In this document: positions 6,887 through 10,865 of the stretch, in pieces
Position numbering within the stretch: the stretch's first letter is position 1
How the letters are laid out: each line of letters opens with the position of its first letter
Source: CAYLNK01 sp964384675
GTDB taxonomy: Bacteria > Acidobacteriota > Thermoanaerobaculia > UBA5066
DNA: 10,865 bases
Assembly (NCBI GenBank): GCA_964384675.1
Contig: CAYLNK010000233.1
Location: 1-10,865 of the forward strand
Reading direction: 5' to 3'
Made by a program: the position numbers and the translations under genes
Notes under the pieces: model-generated
Told to the model about the DNA's origin: nothing
What the model saw: only the letters and a program-made list of their open reading frames with translations
Databases searched by the model: none

Positions 6887-7057
6887 CTAGTGGCGTGTTA
6901 GCGAAGAATCCGAAGCGCCTGCTCGGCCCTCGACGCCGATAGCGGCGTTGCGCAGACGCTCGGCGAAGAGCCCACTTCAGCCCTCGGTCTGCGCGCCTGG
7001 CTCTCGGCGCCGATCGCCGTCGCATCCACTTCGCCTTCCTCGCTAGCACGCCACTAG
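6887..7057. repeat. 171-bp imperfect palindrome with terminal inverted repeats (MITE-like element or large hairpin)
   Basis: The gene-free stretch 6772-7078 is mostly this element. Its left end begins CTAGTGGCGTGTTAGCGA, and its right end, read on the other strand, begins CTAGTGGCGTGCTAGCGA. Over the first 36 bases of the two arms I count 29 matches. An inner pair, GCGCAGAC (6950-6957) with GTCTGCGC (6987-6994), is perfect and lies on the same symmetry axis as the ends. The tip can close with GGCGAAG and CTTCAGCC around a 6-nt loop. The middle of the arms pairs only with a 1-nt shift. There is no coding potential worth calling. Both ends carry CTAG, which could be a duplicated target site or part of the repeat. 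No second copy lies in the window. It could be a MITE, a dispersed intergenic repeat, or a structured RNA. In 6785-6886 I see nothing. Confidence 0.6.
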
Positions 7058-7074
7058 AATCCCGGCTCAGGAGG
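7055..7074 (+). promoter_or_regulatory. -10 hexamer and Shine-Dalgarno of the Lys/Ala/Pro-rich protein gene
   Basis: TAGAAT (7055-7060) is a good -10 hexamer and begins inside the last three bases of the palindromic element. AGGAGG (7069-7074) lies 4 nt before the ATG at 7079. The start site predicted from the hexamer (about 7067) leaves a very short leader. Confidence 0.45.
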
Positions 7075-7078
7075 CACG

Positions 7079-7576
7079 ATGCCGCGTTCGATTCCGACTC
7101 TCCTCATCGAGCTCGAGGCCACGATGGCCGAGCTCCGCCAGGCTCTCGAGCCGCTCTCCAGGCTCAGCGCCGCGTTCGCCGGAGGCGACGGTCCGTTCCC
7201 GATGAAGCCGGCCCCCGCGAGGAAGGCCGCCAGCCCGAAGTCCGTGGCGGCCCGGGCGGCCGCCCCGAAGGACGCCGCGGCCCCGAAGAAGCCGCGCGGC
7301 CGCCGTCCCGGCGTCAAGGCCGTCCTCACGAAGGCCGCCCCCGAGATGCCCGCCGCGCCCGCCCTCGTGGAGGCGCCTGCGCCGGCCGAAGCCGCACCCG
7401 CCGCGCCGAAGGCGCCGAAGCAGAAGCGGAAGCCGAGCCCACGCATGGCGCTCCAGGGCAAGTACATGGTCGCCCTCCGGAAGCTCTCCAAGGCCGATCA
7501 GGCCGAGGTGAAACGGATCCGCGCCGAGCAGGGGATCGAGGCCGCCCTCCGGGCCGCGGCCACCGCCGCGGCCTGA
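7079..7576 (+). CDS. Lys/Ala/Pro-rich protein of unknown function, possibly DNA-binding
   Basis: This is a 165-residue basic protein I cannot assign to a named family. It has three parts. Residues 5-34 form an amphipathic helix or coiled coil (IPTLLIELEATMAELRQALE). Residues about 42-120 are a low-complexity linker of Lys, Ala and Pro, like the tails of histone H1-like and other nucleic-acid-binding bacterial proteins. It contains KKPRGRRPGVK (70-80), close to the RGRP core of AT-hooks. Residues 121-160 form a compact helical end (SPRMALQGKYMVALRKLSKA, then AEVKRIRAEQGIEAAL). There is no signal peptide or membrane segment, so it is probably cytosolic or nucleoid-associated; DNA binding is an inference from composition. 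The start is firm, with AGGAGG 4 nt upstream. It lies next to the palindromic element and converges on the L,D-transpeptidase gene with a 3-bp gap. Confidence 0.75.
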   Translation: MPRSIPTLLIELEATMAELRQALEPLSRLSAAFAGGDGPFPMKPAPARKAASPKSVAARAAAPKDAAAPKKPRGRRPGVKAVLTKAAPEMPAAPALVEAPAPAEAAPAAPKAPKQKRKPSPRMALQGKYMVALRKLSKADQAEVKRIRAEQGIEAALRAAATAAA

Positions 7577-7579
7577 GCC

Positions 7580-8104
7580 TCACGGCTCGATGACGACGGG
7601 CGTCCCGACGGGGATGCGCGGGTAGAGCTCGCGGATGTCGGGGTCGTCCAGGGCGACACAGCCCCACGTCCAGTCGGTCGCCGAGCCGCGGCCGTGCACG
7701 AAGATCGTCCCGCCGAGGGCCGTGTCCCACGGCGGGCACGCCCTCGCCCGGACGCTCGCGACGATCCGATCGTGCTCGCGGCGGGTGACGAGCCCGGCCG
7801 CGAGCCCTCTCTCCGCGTCCTCCTGGTTCGGGTACGAGAGCCCGAGCGACAGGAGGAACTGGCTCCTCGGATTCCTCACGCAGACGAAGTACGTCCCCTC
7901 CGGCGTGGCGTGATCGCCCGAGCGCCGCTTCGCCGGGCCGGGATTCAGGCCGAGCCCGACCCGGTACGTCTTCAGGAGCCGCTCTCCCGAGTAGACCAGC
8001 AGCTCGCGCCTCGCCTTGTGGACGACGAGGCGCGGAGCCTCGATCGCCGGAGGGAGCGCCGGCGGCGAAGTAGCGCCGAGCAGGGCGAGGAGCGCGAGCA
8101 GCAC
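7580..8104 (-). CDS. L,D-transpeptidase (YkuD domain), YafK-like
   Basis: The YkuD catalytic domain forms or edits peptidoglycan cross-links, or attaches proteins to it, in the periplasm. The 174-residue protein has LVVHKARRELLVYSGERLLK and TYRVGLGLNPGPAKRRSGDHATPEG, the normal start of the fold. The active-site block follows: His137 in IFVHGRG and Cys149 in TDWTWGCVAL. Most family members have SHGCIR. The DWTxGC form is that of the YafK-like branch, some of which cleave rather than form such bonds. Residues 1-20 (VLLALLALLGATSPPALP) are a hydrophobic export signal without the usual basic start. The start is GTG 8104. The frame has a stop about 40 nt further upstream and no ATG in between, so no better start exists. 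No Shine-Dalgarno is seen. It converges on the Lys/Ala/Pro-rich gene and diverges from the second VOC gene. Confidence 0.9.
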   Translation of the reverse strand: MLLALLALLGATSPPALPPAIEAPRLVVHKARRELLVYSGERLLKTYRVGLGLNPGPAKRRSGDHATPEGTYFVCVRNPRSQFLLSLGLSYPNQEDAERGLAAGLVTRREHDRIVASVRARACPPWDTALGGTIFVHGRGSATDWTWGCVALDDPDIRELYPRIPVGTPVVIEP

Positions 8105-8127
8105 CTGGGCCAGGATAGCGTCGGCCC
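8105..8127. promoter_or_regulatory. 23-bp divergent spacer with overlapping -10 hexamers
   Basis: Two genes start outward from only 23 bp. Minus-strand TATCCT (8112-8117) and plus-strand TAGCGT (8116-8121) overlap by 2 bp, and each sits 6-7 nt from its start codon (GTG 8104, ATG 8128). The spacer is bounded by GGGCC (8107-8111) and GGCCC (8123-8127), an inverted repeat. Neither gene has a Shine-Dalgarno here. -35 elements, if any, would lie inside the opposite gene. Confidence 0.4.
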
Positions 8128-8520
8128 ATGAACGCGTCCCACTTCATCCTCTACGTCGCCGACCAGGAGCGCAGCGCCGCGTTCTACGAGGCCGTCCTCG
8201 GCCTCGCGCCGCGCCTTCACGTCCCGGGCATGACCGAGCTCGAGCTGCCCGGCGGCGCCGTCCTCGGGCTGATGCCCGAGGGCGGGATCCGGCGCCTCCT
8301 CGGCGACGCTCTGCCCGATCCGGCGACCGCCCGCGGCGTGCCCCGCGCCGAGCTGTACCTCCTCATCGACGACCCGTGCGCCTTCCACGCGCGGGCGCTG
8401 GCGGCCGGCGCTCTTGAGCTCAGCCCGCTCCTCCCGCGCGACTGGGGCCACCTCGCCGCGTACTCGCTGGATCCGGACGGCCACGTGCTGGCGTTCGCCT
8501 CGGGCGAGCCCGCGCCGTAG
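8128..8520 (+). CDS. VOC (glyoxalase/bleomycin-resistance fold) protein
   Basis: This 130-residue protein has the two-repeat vicinal-oxygen-chelate fold. Repeat one: SHFILYVADQERSAAFYEAVLG (4-25), MTELELPGGAVLGLMPEGG. Repeat two: RAELYLLIDDPCAFHARALAAGA (73-95), then DWGHLAAYSLDPDGHVLAFA (105-124). Possible metal ligands are His5, Glu75 and Glu37 or His108, but the assignment is tentative. It is not close to the VOC protein at 228-590. The two share only the fold, so they are not a recent duplicate. The substrate is unknown; family roles include glyoxalase, ring-cleaving dioxygenase and drug binding. ATG 8128 starts directly at the first fold strand. There is no Shine-Dalgarno, and TAGCGT lies 6 nt upstream. 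It is divergent from the L,D-transpeptidase gene and 106 bp before the MocR-type regulator. Cytosolic. Confidence 0.88.
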   Translation: MNASHFILYVADQERSAAFYEAVLGLAPRLHVPGMTELELPGGAVLGLMPEGGIRRLLGDALPDPATARGVPRAELYLLIDDPCAFHARALAAGALELSPLLPRDWGHLAAYSLDPDGHVLAFASGEPAP

Positions 8521-8527
8521 CTGCTCC

Positions 8528-8541
8528 GGGCGGGGCCGCCC
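8528..8541 (+). other. GC-rich hairpin after the VOC gene
   Basis: GGGCGG (8528-8533) and CCGCCC (8536-8541) form a perfect inverted repeat 8 bp past the VOC stop codon. No T-run follows, so it is not a standard intrinsic terminator. It could slow read-through into the regulator gene or merely reflect base composition. Confidence 0.25.
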
Positions 8542-8565
8542 GCCGCAGCCGGGCGGAAGTGGTTC

Positions 8566-8620
8566 TATCCTGGGCTGCCGAATGCGGAATGTCCTGGTGC
8601 CATTCCAGGGATGCGGAGGG
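8566..8620 (+). promoter_or_regulatory. Promoter, inverted-repeat operator candidate and Shine-Dalgarno of the MocR-type gene
   Basis: TATCCT (8566-8571) is a -10 candidate, placing the start near 8578. Just downstream, GGAATG (8586-8591) and CATTCC (8601-8606) form a perfect inverted repeat with a 9-nt spacer. GAATG also occurs directly repeated at 8580-8584 and 8587-8591. An offset pair CCTGG/CCAGG (8593-8597, 8605-8609) overlaps it. GGAGGG (8615-8620) is the Shine-Dalgarno, 6 nt from ATG 8627. The position suggests autorepression, as is common in MocR/GntR regulators; this is inferred. Confidence 0.45.
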
Positions 8621-8626
8621 ATCGCC

Positions 8627-10210
8627 ATGGCGAGCGCTCGGGGAAACGGGAAGCGACGCGGGTCCTCACCCGAGATCCGGATCGTGACGGGGGACCCGGG
8701 CGGCGAGGCGCCGCTCCACACCCGGATCTACCGGCAGCTCCGAGAGCACATCCTCTCCGGCGCGCTCGGCCCGGGAGCCCGGCTCCCGTCCGCGCGCGCT
8801 CTCGCCTCCGACCTCGACGTCTCCCGGAACACCGTGGAGTCGGCCTTCGGCCAGCTCGTGGCCGAGGGCTTCATCGTCCGCCGCGTGGGCGCGGGGTCAG
8901 AGGTGGCCGGATCGCTCGGCGAGGTCGCTCCGTTCGCCCGCTACCGCCGCGCCGCCGGATCGCGCCGCCGGGTCGAGGCGTCTCCCGCGCGCGCCCCGCG
9001 GCACCCGTGGCTACTGCCACGGCTCTCCGCGCGGGGGGCCCTCATCTCACAGCTGGGCGAGATCGAGCTCCAGGGAGACGCGATTTGCGGCCCCTGCGCG
9101 ACGGACATCGCCGGGTTCCCGCTCCCGACGTGGAACAGGATCCTCTCGCGGCGGGCGCGGGCCGGCGGCCTGGCACTCCTCGGTCCCGCGCCGCCGGCCG
9201 GGCTACCGGAGCTGCGCCGGCAGATCGCCGCGTACGCGTCGCTGTCTCGCGGGCTCCGCTGCGAGCCGGAGCAGGTCCTCGTCGTCAGCAGCACCCAGCA
9301 GGCGGTCGACCTCGCCGCGCGCGTGCTCCTGGATCCTGGCGATCTGGCGCTGGTGGAGGAGCCGGGCTACCCGAGCGCGCGCGCCGCCCTCCGCGCGGCG
9401 GGGGCACGGCTCCAGCTCGTGCCGGTCGACCGAGACGGCCTCCAGGTCTCGGCGCTGCCCGTGCAGCCCGGGAGGCGCCTCCTGTACCTCACACCGTCGC
9501 ACCAGTTCCCGCTCGGGGTCACGCTGACCCTGGCGCGCCGCCTCGCCCTCCTGCGCTGGGCGGGCGAGACGGGCGCCTACCTCCTCGAGGACGACTACGA
9601 CAGCGAGTTCCGCTACGACGGCCGGCCGCTGGCGGCGCTCCACGGGCTCGACACGGAAGAGCGCGTCCTCTACGTCGGGACCTACAACAAGGTCCTCTTC
9701 CCCGGACTGCGCCTCGCGTACCTGATCCTGCCGCGCGCGCTCGTCGGGCCGTTCACCGCGGCGCGCCGCCTCACCGACGGCGGCTCCTCGCCGCTCGCCC
9801 AGGCGGCCCTGGCCGAGCTGCTCTCGAGCGGTCACTTCGCCGCGTACCTCCGAAAGGCGCGCGAGGAGTACGCCTGGAAGCGCGACCGGCTCGTCGAGCA
9901 CATCGCGAGGGCCTGGGGCGACGCCGTCACGCTGGGCCCGTCGTCCGCGGGGCTCCACCTCGTCGCGCACCTCCCCGACGGAACGGACGACCTCGCGCTG
10001 GCGCGAGAGGTGGCGGACAGCGGGCTCGGCGTCTCGGCGCTCTCCCGCTACTACGACGGCCCGTCGAGCTCGCCCGGGCTCCTCATCAGCTACGGCGCCC
10101 CCTCCACGACGGCACTCGCCGCCGGCGTCGACCGGCTCACCCCGCTGGTGACGGCCCGACGCCGCCGCTCTCGGGCCGTCACAGGCTCTCGAGCTGGGCG
10201 AGGTGGTTGA
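8627..10210 (+). CDS. MocR-type PLP-dependent regulator (GntR wHTH plus class I aminotransferase-like domain)
   Basis: This is a 527-residue fusion typical of the MocR/GabR/PdxR group. Residues 28-95 are a GntR winged helix: PLHTRIYRQLREHILSGAL, GARLPSARALASDLDVSRNT, VESAFGQLVAEGFIVRRVG. Residues about 125-510 are a fold-type I aminotransferase domain. LEDDYDSEFRY (320-330) carries the PLP-ring Asp, and YVGTYNKVLFPGLR (349-362) carries the Schiff-base lysine Lys355. EEPGYP and LTPSHQFPLG are also classic MocR wording. The key residues are intact, so it should bind PLP and act as an effector-responsive regulator, probably of amino-acid, amine or vitamin B6 metabolism. No metabolic target is next to it. 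ATG 8627 has GGAGGG 6 nt upstream; an in-frame ATG at 8582 lacks this. The basic tail (ARRRRSR to the stop) is longer than needed for the fold and overlaps the opposing DinB gene by 32 bp. Confidence 0.93.
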   Translation: MASARGNGKRRGSSPEIRIVTGDPGGEAPLHTRIYRQLREHILSGALGPGARLPSARALASDLDVSRNTVESAFGQLVAEGFIVRRVGAGSEVAGSLGEVAPFARYRRAAGSRRRVEASPARAPRHPWLLPRLSARGALISQLGEIELQGDAICGPCATDIAGFPLPTWNRILSRRARAGGLALLGPAPPAGLPELRRQIAAYASLSRGLRCEPEQVLVVSSTQQAVDLAARVLLDPGDLALVEEPGYPSARAALRAAGARLQLVPVDRDGLQVSALPVQPGRRLLYLTPSHQFPLGVTLTLARRLALLRWAGETGAYLLEDDYDSEFRYDGRPLAALHGLDTEERVLYVGTYNKVLFPGLRLAYLILPRALVGPFTAARRLTDGGSSPLAQAALAELLSSGHFAAYLRKAREEYAWKRDRLVEHIARAWGDAVTLGPSSAGLHLVAHLPDGTDDLALAREVADSGLGVSALSRYYDGPSSSPGLLISYGAPSTTALAAGVDRLTPLVTARRRRSRAVTGSRAGRGG

Positions 10211-10670
10211 GCGTGTGCCCGGCGAGGAGGTCGATCGTCGTGGCGAGCGTCTCGTCGCCGCGCTTCGGGTGCGTGCCGACGCGGACGAGCTGAGAGGGCG
10301 TCAGGGCCCGGAAGAGGCGCAGGTTGGCGCGCCGCAGCGCGACGAAGGTCGCGAGCGTCCCCTCCACGTCCACGTCGCCGTGGAGCGTCATCCATCCCGA
10401 CTCGTCCCACTCCTGGATGACGTGAGTCTGCTCGGTGAGGATCTGCCGGATGCGGAACCCGGTGGCCAGCTCCGCGTCGGCGAGATGCGCCAGCACCTGC
10501 CGTCCCATCCACTTGCCGGGGCCGTAGCTCCGCGCCAGGCCCCTCGCCCCGAGGCGACGCGCCACCGCTTCCACGCGGATGGCGCTTCCGTCGAGGACGT
10601 CGAGCGCGTCGCGCCCGCGAAGGAGCCCGAGCAACCGTTCCCCGTAGGACCTGTCGGCAACCGTCGTCAT
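10179..10670 (-). CDS. DinB-family protein
   Basis: This 163-residue four-helix-bundle protein is of the DinB/YfiT-like superfamily. Three histidines at the usual places form the expected metal site: His62 in GKWMGRQVLAHLADAELATG, and His152 and His156 in LLAGHTLNHLAQLESL at the C-terminus. Superfamily members include thiol S-transferases (bacillithiol or mycothiol type) and many of unknown role. Despite the name, they are unrelated to the DNA polymerase called DinB. The substrate is unknown here. ATG 10670 is chosen over the frame opening at 10805 because GAGGAGG lies just upstream and the DinB fold starts there. Its ATG overlaps the stop of the GNAT gene as ATGA, so the two are very likely one transcript with coupled translation. 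Its 3' end overlaps the MocR-type gene by 32 bp, tail to tail. Cytosolic. Confidence 0.9.
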   Translation of the reverse strand: MTTVADRSYGERLLGLLRGRDALDVLDGSAIRVEAVARRLGARGLARSYGPGKWMGRQVLAHLADAELATGFRIRQILTEQTHVIQEWDESGWMTLHGDVDVEGTLATFVALRRANLRLFRALTPSQLVRVGTHPKRGDETLATTIDLLAGHTLNHLAQLESL

Positions 10671-10865
10671 GACTTCCCCTCCTCGCGAGCGAGCGCCTGC
10701 AGCGCCGCACCCGTCACACCGTAGTCCACCCACACCTCGTCGGCGACGGCACCGAGCCGTTCGTAGAATCGCCGGCCGTCCGCGTTCCAGCCCGCGACCT
10801 GCCACTTCACCGCCGCGCAGCCGCGCCGCACCGCCTCGGCCGCCGCGGCGCGCATCAACGCCTCG
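10667..10865 (-). CDS. GNAT-family N-acetyltransferase, C-terminal part (partial)
   Basis: The gene runs in from beyond the right edge. About 65 residues and the TGA (10667-10669) are visible. They cover the second half of a GNAT acetyltransferase. The helix EALMRAAAAEAVRRGC follows the acetyl-CoA loop, which is outside the window. Then come the strand AAVKWQVAGWN and helix ADGRRFYERLGA, the standard 'w.V..wN..a..fYe.lGA' block, and a last strand DEVWVDYGV with a short helix. GNAT enzymes move an acetyl group from acetyl-CoA to an amine; the acceptor cannot be told. The stop overlaps the DinB start by 4 bp (ATGA), so the two form an operon with this gene first. In-frame TTG and ATG codons near 10855-10858 are internal, because the fold needs more sequence upstream. 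Confidence 0.85.
   Translation of the reverse strand, partial: EALMRAAAAEAVRRGCAAVKWQVAGWNADGRRFYERLGAVADEVWVDYGVTGAALQALAREEGKS

Noticed and set aside
4174..6942. Very long open frame (922 codons) on the plus strand
   Set aside because: It lies antisense to the beta-helix gene, is made of Arg/Gly/Ala-rich text with no domain, and arises because stop codons are rare in high-GC antisense frames.
228..8520. The two VOC proteins as a recent duplication
   Set aside because: They share only fold-level patterns and differ in length and in most residues, so there is no sign of a recent copy.
8528..8541. Intrinsic terminator after the VOC gene
   Set aside because: The stem is perfect but has a 2-nt loop and no T-run, so it is listed only as a hairpin.
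8582..8626. Earlier in-frame ATG (8582) as start of the MocR-type protein
   Set aside because: It lacks a Shine-Dalgarno, and the added 15 residues contain the operator-like repeat. ATG 8627 has GGAGGG at 6 nt.
1..10865. Defence island, toxin-antitoxin pair, CRISPR array, prophage or biosynthetic cluster
   Set aside because: No nuclease, methylase, transposase, integrase, short antitoxin pair or repeat-spacer pattern is visible. The genes are ordinary, unrelated and tightly packed.

Overview
This is a uniformly high-GC window from a bacterial chromosome. It carries ten complete protein genes and two partial ones, cut by the left and right edges. No tRNA, rRNA, CRISPR array, transposase or phage gene is visible. 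The most telling clue to the organism is the large secreted protein at 4051-6771. It combines a right-handed beta-helix, a choice-of-anchor-Q-like segment and a duplicated C-terminal module of a kind I associate with Acidobacteriota, especially Thermoanaerobaculia-type genomes. That placement is an inference from protein style, not a phylogenetic result.

Layout, left to right. 1-212 (+) is the tail of an ABC-exporter ATPase whose switch (H-loop) histidine is a glutamine. 228-590 (-) is a VOC/glyoxalase-fold protein that diverges from a small winged-helix regulator at 694-1020 (+). The spacer between them holds a well-formed minus-strand promoter and a duplicated 10-bp operator-like sequence. 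An aldo/keto reductase follows at 1057-2043 (+), with its Shine-Dalgarno inside a perfect hairpin. 2059-2370 (-) is a YecH/DUF2492-type metal-binding protein, divergent from prfC (release factor 3) at 2427-4046 (+). The beta-helix protein (-) converges on prfC with a 4-bp gap.

The only sizeable gene-free stretch is 6772-7078. It contains a 171-bp imperfect palindrome (6887-7057) with terminal inverted repeats, which resembles a MITE or dispersed repeat, and its right end supplies a -10-like hexamer for the next gene. That gene, 7079-7576 (+), is a Lys/Ala/Pro-rich protein of unknown function. 7580-8104 (-) is a YafK-like L,D-transpeptidase. It shares a 23-bp divergent spacer with a second VOC protein at 8128-8520 (+). 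8627-10210 (+) is a MocR-type GntR/aminotransferase regulator. Its 3' end overlaps, tail to tail, a DinB-family gene (10179-10670, -), which is coupled by an ATGA overlap to a GNAT acetyltransferase cut by the right edge.

The genes do not form one pathway. This looks like ordinary chromosome made of single genes and short pairs packed tightly, with convergent gaps of 3-16 bp. I see no defence island, biosynthetic cluster or clear new system. The points most worth checking are the palindromic element, the duplicated operator, the Shine-Dalgarno hairpin, the recurring -10-like motifs just upstream of start codons (possible leaderless transcripts), and the degenerate ABC ATPase.
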